A DNA stretch of 64,000 nt. Origin: Nocardia colli. GTDB taxonomy: Bacteria > Actinomycetota > Actinomycetes > Mycobacteriales > Mycobacteriaceae. The notes under the pieces were generated by a model that was not told the origin of the DNA, made no database searches, and saw only the letters and a program-made list of their open reading frames with translations. How positions within the stretch are numbered: the stretch's first letter is position 1; each line of letters opens with the position of its first letter. The DNA lies in NCBI RefSeq assembly GCF_008704205.1, contig NZ_VXLC01000002.1, positions 1-64,000 on the forward strand, given 5' to 3'. Shown piece after piece: positions 52,362-62,590 of this stretch. A program made the position numbers and the translations under genes.

Positions 52362-53255
52362 TCAGGCGCTGACGGCGGGTTGCGGCTGCTGGACCGAGAA
52401 CCCGCCGTCGACCGCGCGGCCGGCGAATTCGAGGATGGTCGGGCGCTGGTCGTCGGCCCGCCACGCGACGGCCAGTTCGCACGGCGCGAGGCCGGCCACC
52501 GGTCGCGCGGTGAGACCGGGCCAGCGGTACATCGGCACGTTGTTCTCGGCGAGCAGGCAGACACCCAGGCCGAGGCTGACCGCCTCCAGCTTGTCCTCGG
52601 GGGTCGCCGCCTCGGCGCCGATCTTCGGCTGCCGTCCGTTGCGCGCGTCGTTGCCGAGCCAGAAGTCGCGCACCGCACCGGCTTCGGTGGGCAGCGCGAT
52701 GAACGGCTCGTCGAGCAGATCGGCGAACTCGATGATCTCCCGATCGGCCAGCGGATGGTTCTCCGGCAGCAGCACCCAGCGCGGCTCGGTGCGCAGCACC
52801 TGCCAGCGGTAACGGTTCGGGTCGGGCAGCGGCAGCCACACCAGCGACAGATCCGCCTGCCGTCCGGACAGGCCGCTGGACGGATCGGTCCACGAGGCCG
52901 CGTGCAGCGCGAGCCGATGACCGCTCGCGCTTTCCAGGTCGTTCAACAACCCACGGCCGAGCGCGGATTGGATGCCGACGCGCAGCACCTCGCCCGCCTC
53001 CTGCAGGGAGACGTTGGTGACCTCCCAGAGCTCCAGGATCTTGCGTGCGCCCTCGAGCAGTTCCTTGCCCGCCACGGTCAAGGCCACGCTGCGCTGGTTG
53101 CGGTCGAACAGGACCACGTCGAGCTGGCGTTCCAGCTGACGGATCTGACGAGACAGGGTGGGTTGAGCGATGTGCAGCCGCTGAGCGGCGTTGGTGAAGT
53201 GCAGTTCCTCAGCGACGGCGACGAAATACCGCAGGTCGCGCAAATGCGGGTCCAT
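52362..53255 (-). CDS. LysR-family transcriptional regulator
   Basis: Predicted 297-residue LTTR. The HTH near residues 8-62 reads L-R-Y-F-V-A-V-A-E-E-L-H-F-T-N-A-A-Q-R-L, then I-A-Q-P-T-L-S-R-Q-I-R-Q-L-E. A periplasmic-binding-protein-like effector domain starts near residue 90. Its convergent neighbour, the amidase, is not in the usual divergent LTTR arrangement, so its target is unclear. Start ATG at 53255. Confidence 0.92.
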   Translation of the reverse strand: MDPHLRDLRYFVAVAEELHFTNAAQRLHIAQPTLSRQIRQLERQLDVVLFDRNQRSVALTVAGKELLEGARKILELWEVTNVSLQEAGEVLRVGIQSALGRGLLNDLESASGHRLALHAASWTDPSSGLSGRQADLSLVWLPLPDPNRYRWQVLRTEPRWVLLPENHPLADREIIEFADLLDEPFIALPTEAGAVRDFWLGNDARNGRQPKIGAEAATPEDKLEAVSLGLGVCLLAENNVPMYRWPGLTARPVAGLAPCELAVAWRADDQRPTILEFAGRAVDGGFSVQQPQPAVSA

Positions 53256-53693
53256 AGCCCCTTGCTATCAGAATCAGTCCTGAATTTCCAGCCTTATCAG
53301 GCCAGAAAGTTCGGATACGGGTACCAAAACGTTCTACAGGTTTGTTAGGGACAGCATATTGCTTGTGATGGTAGGACGCACCATCGACTCCGCGAATCTT
53401 TGGCATGCGACCGCCGATCGGGCTGGTCGAATGTAGTTGGGCGCGTGACCAGCAACGATGTTCGCCGGCGAGCTGTTAGCTGAGCTGGAATCGGCCGTCT
53501 CCGCGATTGCCGAGCGGCCGCTGGACACCCCCTTATGGCCGACGGGCGGTCATTTGCCCCCTCTATAGTGATTTTCGTCACAATTGGGTTTGTATTGCCG
53601 GTCAAATCGCTTCCCGGACACTCGCCGGACACGCAAAAAGGCGCTGCGGCCGGGATGAATCCCCGACCGCAGCGCCCGCCGCGCGATACCGAT
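53256..53693. other. Intergenic region, no gene seen
   Basis: About 438 nt between the LysR start and the SDR stop. It is comparatively AT-rich in its first half (LysR promoter region) and carries the SDR terminator at 53635-53676. No ORF looks real. Confidence 0.55.
53635..53676 (-). terminator. Intrinsic terminator of the ALDH-SDR operon
   Basis: A 15-bp inverted repeat (arms 53640-53654 and 53662-53676, one mismatch) is followed on the minus strand by a run of five T residues (A tract 53635-53639 on the plus strand), 18 nt past the SDR stop. This is the clearest textbook terminator in the window. Confidence 0.88.
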
Positions 53694-54527
53694 CTAGACG
53701 CTGCGCGCCCGATCCTCATACGCCTTGCGCTTGGCCACATCGACGTCGTCGAGGAACGCGTGGCCCGCGCCGAGCGCCCGGGCGATGCCGTCCCCGACCA
53801 CGTCCGGCAGCAGCCCGACCACCTGCGAGATGATCCCCGCGACCGCGGTCACCCGGACCTTCGACTTCGGCGCGACGATCAACCCGACGATCGCGTCCGC
53901 GATCTCCTCCGGCTCGGCCGGGCGCAGCAGCTTCGGCGCGGTGACGCCGGCGCCGAGCTCGGTGTTGGTCAGCGTGGGCAGCACCGAGGAGAACCGCACG
54001 CCGGAATCGCGGTACTCCTCGCGCAGCGTGTCGGTGAAGCCGAGCACCGCGTGCTTGCTCGCGTTGTAGGTAGCCAGGCCGGGGATGTGCGTCTCGCCGG
54101 CCAGCGAGGCGATGTTGATGACGTGCCCGCGCTTGCGCGGCAGCATCCGGGCCAAACCCAGTTTGGAGCCGAGAATTACACCGTAGACATTGATGTCGAG
54201 GATGCGCCGGGTGATCTGGTCCGGCTCGTCGACCAGCTTGCCGGTCGGCATGATGCCCGCGTTGTTGACCAGCACGTCGATCGGGCCGACCGAGCGCTCG
54301 ACCTCGTCGAGGAAGCTCTCGAACGAGGCCGGATCGGTGACGTCGAGCTTGCCGTAGAGCTCGAAGCCGCGGGCGGTACCGGACTCCTTGACGGTGGCTT
54401 CGTCGATGTCGCCGATGGCGATCTTGGCGCCCAGCGCCTGCAAGGCGGTGGCGGTAGCCAGGCCGATGCCGCGGGCGCCGCCGGTGATGACGACGACCTT
54501 GCCGCGAATCTTCGAAGTGTCCGTCAC
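53694..54527 (-). CDS. Short-chain dehydrogenase/reductase
   Basis: Predicted 277-residue NAD(P)-dependent oxidoreductase. Rossmann motif T-G-G-A-R-G-I-G near residue 16, N-N-A-G near 90, catalytic Ser in N-I-A-S-L-A-G and Y-N-A-S-K near 155. The acidic residue in I-G-D-I-D after the second beta strand suggests NAD(H) preference. The GTG at 54527 overlaps the aldehyde dehydrogenase stop (GTGA), so the two enzymes are coupled, probably converting an alcohol or ketone and its aldehyde in sequence. A strong terminator follows. Confidence 0.92.
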   Translation of the reverse strand: MTDTSKIRGKVVVITGGARGIGLATATALQALGAKIAIGDIDEATVKESGTARGFELYGKLDVTDPASFESFLDEVERSVGPIDVLVNNAGIMPTGKLVDEPDQITRRILDINVYGVILGSKLGLARMLPRKRGHVINIASLAGETHIPGLATYNASKHAVLGFTDTLREEYRDSGVRFSSVLPTLTNTELGAGVTAPKLLRPAEPEEIADAIVGLIVAPKSKVRVTAVAGIISQVVGLLPDVVGDGIARALGAGHAFLDDVDVAKRKAYEDRARSV

Positions 54528-56164
54528 TTGTTGTCTCCCTTGAGTTTCAGCACGGCGGGCAGGTCGATGCGGCGCAGGCCGCGGGCGCCGGCGGCACGCA
54601 TAGCGCCGAGGGCGAAGAGCAGCTTCGGCATCGAGTACGGGTACCAGAACAGCTCCTTGTCCTGGGTCGGCAGCATCGGCGCGGTGATCGCCTGCTGGCG
54701 GCAGTACTTGCGGACGCCGTTCGCGCCGCCCCAGCGCGCGCCGACGCCGGACTGGCCCCAGCCGCCCATCGGCAGCGCGAAGTTGAACAGGTTGCTGAAG
54801 ACGTCGTTGATGTTCACCGCGCCCGCGTTCAGCTGCCGGGCGATCCGCTCGCCGCGGTCCTTGTCGCCGGTCCACACCGACGCGGACAGGCCGTAGATCG
54901 AATCATTGGCCAGCCGAACGGCTTCCGCCTCGTCGGCCACCTTCAGCACCGGCAGCGTCGGCCCGAAGGTCTCCTCGGTGATGCAGGACATGGTGTGATC
55001 GACGTCGACCAGCACGGTCGGCTCGAACGCGGTGCCGAACCCGGCCCGCTTGCCGCCGGTGAGCACCTTCGCGCCAGCCGCGACGGCCTCGTCGACGTGG
55101 CGCTGCACGATGTTCGTCTGGTTCTCGTTGGCCAGCGCGCCGACATCGTGCTTGGACTCGCGGCCGTCGATGCCCTGACGCAACGCCTTGACGTTCGCGG
55201 TCAGCTTGGCCACGAACTCGTCGTAGACCGGCGCCTCGACGTAGACCCGCTCCACCGAGATACACACCTGGCCGGAGTTGAACATGCCGCCGAACGCGAT
55301 GCCGTGCGCGGCCCGGTCCAGGTCGGCGTCGGCCAGCACGATGGCCGGATCCTTGCCGCCGAGTTCCAGGCTGTACGGGACCATCCGCTCGGCGCAGGCC
55401 ACGGCGATCTTGCGGCCGGTCGCGGTCGAGCCGGTGAACTGGATGTAGTCGGTGTGCTCGACCACCGCACCGCCGGTCGCGCCCGCGCCGGTGACCACGG
55501 CGAAGACCGGCGGGGCGCCGATCTCGGCCCAGCCCCTGGCCATTTCGAGCGCGGACAGCGGGGTCACCTCGGACGGCTTCAGCAGCACCGCGGCGCCCGC
55601 GGCCAGCGCGGGGATCACGTCCAGTGCGGGCATGGCCAGCGGGAAGTTCCACGGGGTGATCACGCCGACGACCGGGTACGGCTTGTACACCGTGGTCAGC
55701 TTCTTCACCCGGGCCAGCGGGCTGTGCGGGGACGGGTGGTCGTCGGCGAGGAACTTCGCGGCGCGGCGGGCGTAGTAGCCGACCAGGTCGGTCGCGAAGG
55801 CCGGATCGATCAGCGAGTCGACGCGCGGCTTGCCGGTCTCGGACTGCACCACGTCGGCCAGGGTGTCGGTGTTGTCGATCAGCCAGTCCTGGAACTTCAG
55901 CAGCCATTCCTTGCGGCCGTCCGGGCCGATGGCCTCCCACTCCGGCTGGAACAGCCGCAGCTCGCGGACCTTGGCGGCGACCTCGTCCGCGCTGGTGACG
56001 GGCACCGTCCCGACCAGCGCGCCGGTGCCGGGATTGCGCACCTCGAGGGTGGCGGGGGCGTCGGCCACCGGCTGCGCGGCCTGCTGCGCCGGTGCCTTCT
56101 TCGCGGCCGTCTTCCGGGCCGGTGCCTTCTTCGCCGCCGCGGGCGCTGGGTCGGTATTGGTCAC
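54524..56164 (-). CDS. Aldehyde dehydrogenase (succinate-semialdehyde-type) with Lys/Ala-rich N-terminus
   Basis: Predicted 546-residue NAD(P)-dependent aldehyde dehydrogenase. The catalytic Glu is in L-E-L-G-G-K-D-P near residue 275 and the catalytic Cys in G-Q-V-C-I-S near 305, with T-P-W-N-F-P-L-A near 170. The first ~40 residues are an unusual A-A-K-K-A-P-A-R-K-T-A-A-K-K basic tail. It most resembles the succinic-semialdehyde dehydrogenase group in mycobacteria. The GTG at 56164 has a GGGAGA ribosome-binding site. It is divergent from a PucR regulator, which probably controls it. Confidence 0.92.
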   Translation of the reverse strand: MTNTDPAPAAAKKAPARKTAAKKAPAQQAAQPVADAPATLEVRNPGTGALVGTVPVTSADEVAAKVRELRLFQPEWEAIGPDGRKEWLLKFQDWLIDNTDTLADVVQSETGKPRVDSLIDPAFATDLVGYYARRAAKFLADDHPSPHSPLARVKKLTTVYKPYPVVGVITPWNFPLAMPALDVIPALAAGAAVLLKPSEVTPLSALEMARGWAEIGAPPVFAVVTGAGATGGAVVEHTDYIQFTGSTATGRKIAVACAERMVPYSLELGGKDPAIVLADADLDRAAHGIAFGGMFNSGQVCISVERVYVEAPVYDEFVAKLTANVKALRQGIDGRESKHDVGALANENQTNIVQRHVDEAVAAGAKVLTGGKRAGFGTAFEPTVLVDVDHTMSCITEETFGPTLPVLKVADEAEAVRLANDSIYGLSASVWTGDKDRGERIARQLNAGAVNINDVFSNLFNFALPMGGWGQSGVGARWGGANGVRKYCRQQAITAPMLPTQDKELFWYPYSMPKLLFALGAMRAAGARGLRRIDLPAVLKLKGDNK

Positions 56165-56320
56165 GCTGTTCTCCCACTGACGTTGTGCTGTGAACCGCAA
56201 TGGCTGATTGTGAAACAGACCACTGAACTATGATCGTGACACAATGGTTGGTGAGTTTCTTGGCTCTATTTGTCAATGGATACGCTCATATTTGTGCTCG
56301 GAGAACAATTCGGAGGAGTC

Positions 56321-57625
56321 GTGACCGCCGCATCACCGGAACGCATCGGGCCCAACAGTGAAGTGGTCCGCGACTGGCTGGCGGAGTACGTCTACGAGAC
56401 GATGCGCACCGAGCAGCTCGAGCAGATCGTGGACCGGCTCGACAGCGCGATCATCGCCCGCGTCCCGGAGCTCGCCGACCGGGACATGCGCCGCGACCTG
56501 GCCGCCAGCACCCGCGCGCACGCCAGGGTGATGCTGAGCGGAATCACCAGCGACACTTTCGAATACGCGCTACCCGAAGAGGCGCACACCTTCGCACGAA
56601 CCATCGCCCGGCGCGGCTTCGAACTGCGCATGCTGCTGCGGACCTATCACGTCGGCATGGAAGCCGTGCTCGACTACATGACCGACACCATCGATCAGCG
56701 CCCCGCGCCGCAGGAGATCGAGCGGGCGGTGATGCTGCGGCTGTTCGAGCGGGCGACCAAGTGGGTCAGCCTGTCGGTCGAATTGCTCACCGACACCTAT
56801 ATGGAAGAGCGCGAGCGGGTCCTGCGGGCCGCGTTGAACCGGCGCACCGAGACCGTTCGCGCGCTGCTGGCCGGGGACGAGCTCGACCTGGACCAGGCCT
56901 CGGCGCGGCTCGGTTACCGGCTCGGGCAGCGGCACATCGCCTTCGTGCTGTGGACCGACGAGCGCGAATCCGGCAGCGGGGACGACGAAATCGCCGGCCT
57001 GCTGGAGCGCGTCGCGACCAGGGTGGCGGCCGAACTCGGCACCGCCAGGGTGCTCACCGTCGCGTCCGGTTCGAGCGGCATGTGGGCCTGGGCCGGACTG
57101 GACGACCTGCCGAGCGCCGACGCGGCCCGGATCGAGCAGGAGCCCGGCGCGCTGGAGCGGGTCGCCGCCGGGCTGGTCGAATCACCGGTCCGCATCGCCT
57201 TCGGCGTACCCGCCGGGCAGGTCGCCGGATTCCGGCAGAGTCATCGCGAGGCGGTCGCCGCCCGGCAGGTGGCCGAGCGTGGCCCGGCCACGACGGCGCG
57301 GGTCATCGGTTATCGCGAGGTGGAGATCGCCTACCTGGCCGGCGCGGACGACGCGGCCATGCGCGGCCTGATCGGCCGGGAATTGCGCACGCTGTCCGGC
57401 TCGGACCCGAACGCGGCGCGCTTGCGCGCGACATTGCACGCCTATCTGAAAAGCCATCGCAGCCCGGAGGCCACGGCCAAACTGCTTGGGGTGCACAAGA
57501 ACACGGTGCGATACCGGATCCAGCGAATCGAGGAACTGCTCGGTCATCCGATCGAGCAGCGCAGCTTGCCGCTGGAGGTCGCGCTGGCCTGCGTCGCCGC
57601 CTACGGGGTGGACGCGCTGCCCTGA
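56321..57625 (+). CDS. PucR/CdaR-family transcriptional regulator
   Basis: Predicted 434-residue regulator. The N-terminal two-thirds form a helical RsbRD-like sensor (E-L-A-D-R-D ... F-A-R-T-I-A-R-R-G-F) and a GGDEF-like central part. The C-terminal HTH reads P-E-A-T-A-K-L-L-G-V-H-K-N-T-V-R-Y-R-I-Q-R-I near residues 388-410, the PucR signature. The GTG at 56321 is chosen because GGAGGA is just upstream; an in-frame TTG at 56270 lacks this. It is divergent from the ALDH-SDR operon and likely responds to its substrate. Confidence 0.9.
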   Translation: MTAASPERIGPNSEVVRDWLAEYVYETMRTEQLEQIVDRLDSAIIARVPELADRDMRRDLAASTRAHARVMLSGITSDTFEYALPEEAHTFARTIARRGFELRMLLRTYHVGMEAVLDYMTDTIDQRPAPQEIERAVMLRLFERATKWVSLSVELLTDTYMEERERVLRAALNRRTETVRALLAGDELDLDQASARLGYRLGQRHIAFVLWTDERESGSGDDEIAGLLERVATRVAAELGTARVLTVASGSSGMWAWAGLDDLPSADAARIEQEPGALERVAAGLVESPVRIAFGVPAGQVAGFRQSHREAVAARQVAERGPATTARVIGYREVEIAYLAGADDAAMRGLIGRELRTLSGSDPNAARLRATLHAYLKSHRSPEATAKLLGVHKNTVRYRIQRIEELLGHPIEQRSLPLEVALACVAAYGVDALP

Positions 57626-57641
57626 ACCGGCGCGCGAGCGA

Positions 57642-57863
57642 TCAGTCGGACGCCGCGGTGACCGGGCGATCGGGTAGATCCGCGAGTAGCTGGGTGGTGG
57701 CCGCGGCGATGGCCGCGACGGCCTTGTCGACGGCGACCTTGGTCGTGGAGCTCAGGCCGGACACACCACCGACCGTGCGCACGTACTGCAGTGCGGCAGC
57801 ATAGATTTCCTGCTCGGTCGGGGCAGGCTCCAGGCCGCGAAGGAGGGTGATGTTACTACTCAT
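57642..57863 (-). CDS. DUF2277-like small protein
   Basis: Predicted 73-residue protein matching the short DUF2277 family. The pattern N-I-T-L-L-R-G-L-E-P-A-P-T near the start, then A-A-A-L-Q-Y-V-R near residue 23 and the final helix A-A-I-A-A-A-T-T-Q-L-L follow the family layout. The early Cys common in the family is Ser here. Function is unknown. Start ATG at 57863. It is divergent from the DUF1266 gene. Confidence 0.75.
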   Translation of the reverse strand: MSSNITLLRGLEPAPTEQEIYAAALQYVRTVGGVSGLSSTTKVAVDKAVAAIAAATTQLLADLPDRPVTAASD

Positions 57864-57997
57864 GCGAGCACAGTAGCTCTCCAGCACGGTATGCGGCAGG
57901 GCAAGAAAATCTCCGAACTCCGCCGCGCTTGCGGGGACACGCAGAATTCGTCGCATTACACAGGCTCTTCCAAGATCCATGGTGAACAATCGGGGTC

Positions 57998-58834
57998 ATG
58001 CCTGCCCGCGGTGTACCCACGTTGACAACCTTCCCGTACGAGGAACTGGATCAGCGCGAAGAGGACCACTGGTCCGGCGCGGCGGTCGCCGACGACGAAC
58101 TGCGCGCCCTCGCGCTCGGCGCCTTCTACTCCGCCCGCTGGGACGCCTTCCACGACGCGCTGCTGCTCGGCCCGGAGCGCGAGCATCCGCTCGGCGACCG
58201 CCGCGAGCTCGCCATCGACACGCTCACCGGCGCCTGGGGCATCACCGACGCGACCGAGGCGCAGGCCTCGATGGAACAGCTGCTCGACGGCATGCACGCG
58301 CCGTTGTACGCGCTGGTCCATCCGCTGGTGATGGCCTCGATCAACGCCAGCGAGCGGGACCGCTTCGGCGAGCGCGCCGACCGGCACCGCGCGTTCCTGC
58401 GGCAGGTCGGATCGTTCCGCGGCATGGACAACCCGGAGGCGCTGGTCCGCGACTACGACATCTGGTCGCAGGCGATCAAGATCGGCTTCACCGATCATCT
58501 GGCCCGGCCGTTGCCCAGCGATATCCACGCGTGGGATCTGGCCCGGGTGGTCGCGGTCGCGCGGATGGCCTTCACCGCCGGATATCTCGACGCCGACCTG
58601 GCCTGGGACTATCTGGCCCGCGCGCTGCCCATCGCGCAGGCCAAGTACCGCAACTGGCGCCAGTTCGGCGACGCCTACCTGACCGGCTGGACCTACTGGC
58701 AGGCATGCGAGGACCTGGCCGAACTGAAGAACGGCGGCGTCGACCGCCGGATGGAACTGCTGCGGCTGTGGATGCGGCCGACCAGCCCGTGGCGGCGGAT
58801 CAGCCTGACGGTGCCGCCGGTGGTGCAGGCCTGA
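57998..58834 (+). CDS. DUF1266-domain protein
   Basis: Predicted 278-residue soluble protein. The C-terminal two-thirds match DUF1266: A-W-D-L-A-R-V-V-A-V-A-R-M-A-F-T-A-G-Y near residue 180, A-K-Y-R-N-W-R-Q-F-G-D-A-Y near 215 and G-W-T-Y-W-Q near 232. The family is uncharacterised and often linked to cell-envelope or Esx-like contexts, but nothing here shows that. Start ATG at 57998. A strong hairpin follows the stop. Confidence 0.8.
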   Translation: MPARGVPTLTTFPYEELDQREEDHWSGAAVADDELRALALGAFYSARWDAFHDALLLGPEREHPLGDRRELAIDTLTGAWGITDATEAQASMEQLLDGMHAPLYALVHPLVMASINASERDRFGERADRHRAFLRQVGSFRGMDNPEALVRDYDIWSQAIKIGFTDHLARPLPSDIHAWDLARVVAVARMAFTAGYLDADLAWDYLARALPIAQAKYRNWRQFGDAYLTGWTYWQACEDLAELKNGGVDRRMELLRLWMRPTSPWRRISLTVPPVVQA

Positions 58835-58837
58835 AGC

Positions 58838-58891
58838 TCCCTGCTGGACGGCGGCTAGCTGTCTGCTGAGCTAGCCGCCGTCCGGCAGGGA
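58838..58891. terminator. Long bidirectional hairpin terminator
   Basis: A 23-bp inverted repeat with one mismatch (arms 58838-58860 and 58869-58891, 8-nt loop) between the convergent DUF1266 and PH-like genes. Its right arm covers the last codons of the minus-strand gene. Confidence 0.75.
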
Positions 58892-59818
58892 ACGCAGGAT
58901 GCCGCGGCCGTAGCGCTGGAACTGCGCGTCGTCGACCATGCCGAGCGAGTGCCGCTCGACCAGCAGTTCCCATTCCGAATACAGCTGGGCCACACCGGGA
59001 TCAGCCGGGCCCGCGCCGCCGTCGGCGGAATCGCGGCGCACCGCGAAGTTCACCGCCAGGGTGACCCGTTCGGTGTCGGCGCGATCGTTGCCGGTGAAGT
59101 GCAGGGTGATGTTGCCGTCGTGCACGTCCATGCCGGTCTCGCTGCGGGGCGCGCCGATCTCGCCCGCCATCGTCGGCGTGCCGTCGGTGTTGCGGGCCCA
59201 CAGCACGGCCGGGATGGGCAGTTCGTGCGCGTAGCGGGCGCCGGTGCCGATCGAGATGAACAGCAGCCGCCCGGTGGTCGCGGCGAGCAGGCCGGGACCG
59301 GTGCCCGCGGGCGGACGCGCGACGGCGATCGCGGTTTCCAGCACGTATTCGTCGGGCGTGACGTATCTGTGCAGCGCGGCGATGGCCGGCTTCGCCTCGC
59401 GGTGCGGCGCCATCCGGCGCACGGCGCGGTCCACGTCGGCCCGGGTCGGGCCGGACTTGCCCCAGGTCGGGGCGGGCGGGTTCAGGTCGGGGGCGGCCAC
59501 GTCGATGCGCTGGGTGGCCAGGATCTGGCCGTTGATCCGGTCGACGATCTCGGTCGCGGCCGGCACGTCGTGCTCGGCGATCAGCACGGGCAGCGGGGTG
59601 CGGTCGGCGGGCACGCCGGTCAGCACGGGAGTGGGGTATCTCAGATATATCTCGATGACAACCGCGTCGTCGGCGCGTCGATTCAACCGGACCTTCAACA
59701 GATCCGAGATCGGGACGTCGAGCACCCGCTCGCCATCGGAGCCAGGACGCAAGACGATCAACCGCCCGCGGCCGTGACGCACTATCGCTGTGGGTGTCCG
59801 TAGCTCAACTATGTCCAT
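58871..59818 (-). CDS. Hypothetical protein with PH-like domain and SHOCT-like C-terminus
   Basis: Predicted 315-residue soluble protein. The middle part (about residues 150-250) is beta-rich and resembles bacterial PH domains (L-L-A-A-T-T-G-R-L-L-F-I-S then I-P-A-V-L-W-A-R). The final ~30 residues (L-L-V-E-R-H-S-L-G-M-V-D-D-A-Q-F) look like a SHOCT helix pair. Neither call is firm. No signal peptide or membrane helix. Start ATG at 59818. Its 3' end lies within a strong hairpin shared with the convergent DUF1266 gene. Confidence 0.65.
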   Translation of the reverse strand: MDIVELRTPTAIVRHGRGRLIVLRPGSDGERVLDVPISDLLKVRLNRRADDAVVIEIYLRYPTPVLTGVPADRTPLPVLIAEHDVPAATEIVDRINGQILATQRIDVAAPDLNPPAPTWGKSGPTRADVDRAVRRMAPHREAKPAIAALHRYVTPDEYVLETAIAVARPPAGTGPGLLAATTGRLLFISIGTGARYAHELPIPAVLWARNTDGTPTMAGEIGAPRSETGMDVHDGNITLHFTGNDRADTERVTLAVNFAVRRDSADGGAGPADPGVAQLYSEWELLVERHSLGMVDDAQFQRYGRGILRSLPDGG

Positions 59819-60178
59819 ACCCCCTGCGCTCTGTTGGGTTTACGGTGCTCGCGGGGCCTTTATCTGTTTACGCAAGCTACCGTCTCCGTGCCCGTCGCTC
59901 GCACTGCGGTGTTGTGTCGTCGCTCACGATAGGCCGAACATGCCATGATTGTGACCACTTGGAGTAACCCGGACCGGGGTCTTCGGGAACCACCGAGGTC
60001 CCTTGGCCGTTTACCCCTTTAACTGCACCTGCAGCCGAACTGCGCGATGTATCGACTAGACCGTACGCGGTAACGTGGCATGTCCGCATCCGAACCCTCC
60101 CGGAGCCGGACGCGCCCGACGCATCGCTAGCACGAACCGGAGACACCGGAAAGGACTGGCCGGACCGGCCGACGCTCT
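59819..60178. other. ftsH upstream region, no gene seen
   Basis: About 360 nt between the divergent PH-like gene and ftsH. No credible ORF. It should contain both promoters; no clear consensus elements were recognised by eye. Confidence 0.5.
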
Positions 60179-62590
60179 ATGAACCGCAAGACTGTGTTTC
60201 GCACCCTGGCCATAGTCTCGGGCATCTTGCTCGTGATCTATGCGTTCAGCTATTTCGGCAACGACACGCGCGGCTGGAAGAGCGTCGATACGTCCGTCGC
60301 ATTGAGCCAGCTGAACGACAAGAGCAACGTCAAGAATGTTCAGATCGATGATCGTGAACAGCAACTGCGCATCGAGCTGAAAAACGGCAACGATGCGACC
60401 GGTGGCCAGAGCAAGATCATCGCCAAATACCCCGGCGGCAGCGCGAGTTCCGGACAGGTCTTCGACGCTGTGAAGAATTCCGGCGCGACCTATAACACCG
60501 TGGTCAAGCAGGACAGCTGGCTCACCCAGATCCTGCTGTTCGTGCTGCCGATGATCATCCTGCTCGGCCTGTTCGTCTTCGTCATGGCCCGCATGCAGGG
60601 CGGTGGTCGCGGCGGCATGATGGGCTTCGGCAAGTCGAAGGCCAAACAGCTGTCCAAGGACATGCCGAAGACCACGTTCAGCGATGTGGCCGGCGCCGAC
60701 GAGGCGGTCGAAGAGCTCTACGAGATCAAGGACTTCCTCCAGAACCCGGTGCGCTACCAGGCCCTCGGCGCCAAGATCCCGAAGGGCGTGCTGCTCTATG
60801 GCCCGCCCGGAACCGGTAAGACGCTGCTCGCGCGCGCCGTGGCCGGCGAGGCGGGTGTGCCGTTCTTCACCATCTCCGGCTCGGACTTCGTCGAGATGTT
60901 CGTCGGTGTCGGCGCGTCGCGCGTCCGCGACCTGTTCGAACAGGCCAAGCAGAACAGCCCCTGCATCATCTTCGTCGACGAGATCGACGCGGTCGGCCGC
61001 CAGCGCGGCGCCGGCCTCGGCGGTGGCCACGACGAACGTGAGCAGACGCTGAACCAGCTGCTGGTCGAGATGGACGGCTTCGGCGATCGCACCGGCGTCA
61101 TCCTGATCGCGGCGACCAACCGCCCCGACATCCTCGACCCCGCGCTGCTGCGTCCCGGCCGGTTCGACCGGCAGATCCCGGTCGGCAACCCCGACCTGGC
61201 CGGCCGTCGCGCCATCCTGCGGGTGCACTCGCAGGGCAAGCCGATCTCGCCCGACGCCGACCTCGACGGCCTGGCCAAGCGGACCGTCGGCATGTCCGGC
61301 GCCGACCTGGCCAACGTGATCAACGAGGCCGCGCTGCTCACCGCCAGGGAGAACGGCGCCGTCATCACCGGCGACTCGCTCGAGGAGTCGGTGGACCGCG
61401 TGGTCGGCGGCCCGCGCCGCAAGAGCCGGATCATCAGCGAGCACGAGAAGAAGATCACCGCCTACCACGAGGGCGGCCACACCCTGGCCGCCTGGGCGAT
61501 GCCGGACATCGAGCCCGTCTACAAGGTCACCATCCTGGCCCGCGGCCGCACCGGCGGCCACGCCATGACGGTGCCCGAGGACGACAAGGGCCTGATGACC
61601 CGCTCGGAGATGATCGCCCGCCTGGTGATGGCGATGGGCGGCCGCGCGGCCGAGGAACTGGTGTTCCACGAGCCGACCACCGGCGCGTCCTCCGATATCG
61701 ACCAGGCCACCAAGATCGCTCGCGCGATGGTGACCGAGTACGGCATGAGCTCGCGCCTCGGCGCGGTGCGCTACGGCCAGGAGGCCGGGGATCCGTTCCT
61801 CGGCCGCTCGATGGGACAGGCCTCGGATTACTCGCACGAGGTCGCCGGCGCCATCGACGAGGAGGTGCGCAACCTGATCGAGGCCGCACACACCGAGGCG
61901 TGGGCCATCCTCAACGAGTACCGCGACGTGCTCGACGTGCTGGCGACGGCGCTGCTGGAGAAGGAGACCTTGCACCGCAAGGAGCTCGAGACCCTGCTCG
62001 CGTCGGTGCAGAAGCGGCCGCGGATCACCGCGTTCAACGATTTCGGTGATCGCGTGCCGTCGAACAAGCCGCCGGTGAAGACCCCGGGCGAGCTGGCGCT
62101 GGAGCGCGGCGAGCCGTGGCCGCCGCCGGAGCAGATCCCGGCGCCGCTGCCCGCCGGCGTTGCCCGGGAGAACCAGCCCGCCAACGGCTACCCCGACACC
62201 GGCGCCTACGACGCGCCGCCGCAGTACGGCTACCCGGCGCAGCCCGCGACCGGCTACCCGGCGCCGCAGGGCCCCGCGCAGGGCGGTTACCCGCAGCGCG
62301 GCGGCACGCACGGCTCGCGGCCGGACTACGGCGCTCCGGCCGGCTGGTCGGCCCCCGGCTGGCCGCCGCGGGACGAGCAGCAGCAGCCGGGTCAGCCGAG
62401 TGGCTGGACTGAGCCGCAGCCGAACCAGGGTTACCAGCCGGCCTGGGGTCCGCAGGGCGCCCAGCCGGAGGGTGGTTACGACCGCGGCAACTACGGCGAG
62501 CATCCCGGATACGAAGAGCCGGGTCGCCCGAATCCGAACGGTGAGGGCGACAACGGCGAGTGGGACCGGCCGAACAACGGCCGGCACTGA
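60179..62590 (+). CDS. ftsH: ATP-dependent zinc metalloprotease FtsH
   Basis: Predicted 803-residue membrane AAA+ protease that degrades damaged and regulatory membrane proteins. Two membrane helices (about residues 7-25 and 117-138) flank a periplasmic loop. Walker A G-P-P-G-T-G-K-T is near 208, Walker B I-I-F-V-D-E-I-D near 265 and the [11 protein letters not shown] near 312. The zinc motif H-E-G-G-H is near 429. The last ~165 residues form a Pro/Gly/Tyr/Gln-rich disordered tail, longer than in most bacteria. Start ATG at 60179. It heads the conserved ftsH-folE-folP order. Confidence 0.97.
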   Translation: MNRKTVFRTLAIVSGILLVIYAFSYFGNDTRGWKSVDTSVALSQLNDKSNVKNVQIDDREQQLRIELKNGNDATGGQSKIIAKYPGGSASSGQVFDAVKNSGATYNTVVKQDSWLTQILLFVLPMIILLGLFVFVMARMQGGGRGGMMGFGKSKAKQLSKDMPKTTFSDVAGADEAVEELYEIKDFLQNPVRYQALGAKIPKGVLLYGPPGTGKTLLARAVAGEAGVPFFTISGSDFVEMFVGVGASRVRDLFEQAKQNSPCIIFVDEIDAVGRQRGAGLGGGHDEREQTLNQLLVEMDGFGDRTGVILIAATNRPDILDPALLRPGRFDRQIPVGNPDLAGRRAILRVHSQGKPISPDADLDGLAKRTVGMSGADLANVINEAALLTARENGAVITGDSLEESVDRVVGGPRRKSRIISEHEKKITAYHEGGHTLAAWAMPDIEPVYKVTILARGRTGGHAMTVPEDDKGLMTRSEMIARLVMAMGGRAAEELVFHEPTTGASSDIDQATKIARAMVTEYGMSSRLGAVRYGQEAGDPFLGRSMGQASDYSHEVAGAIDEEVRNLIEAAHTEAWAILNEYRDVLDVLATALLEKETLHRKELETLLASVQKRPRITAFNDFGDRVPSNKPPVKTPGELALERGEPWPPPEQIPAPLPAGVARENQPANGYPDTGAYDAPPQYGYPAQPATGYPAPQGPAQGGYPQRGGTHGSRPDYGAPAGWSAPGWPPRDEQQQPGQPSGWTEPQPNQGYQPAWGPQGAQPEGGYDRGNYGEHPGYEEPGRPNPNGEGDNGEWDRPNNGRH

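Noticed and set aside
56207..56245. ATTGTG/CACAAT inverted repeat between the aldehyde dehydrogenase and PucR genes as an operator
   Set aside because: Only 6-bp arms separated by 27 nt; too weak to call without conservation evidence.
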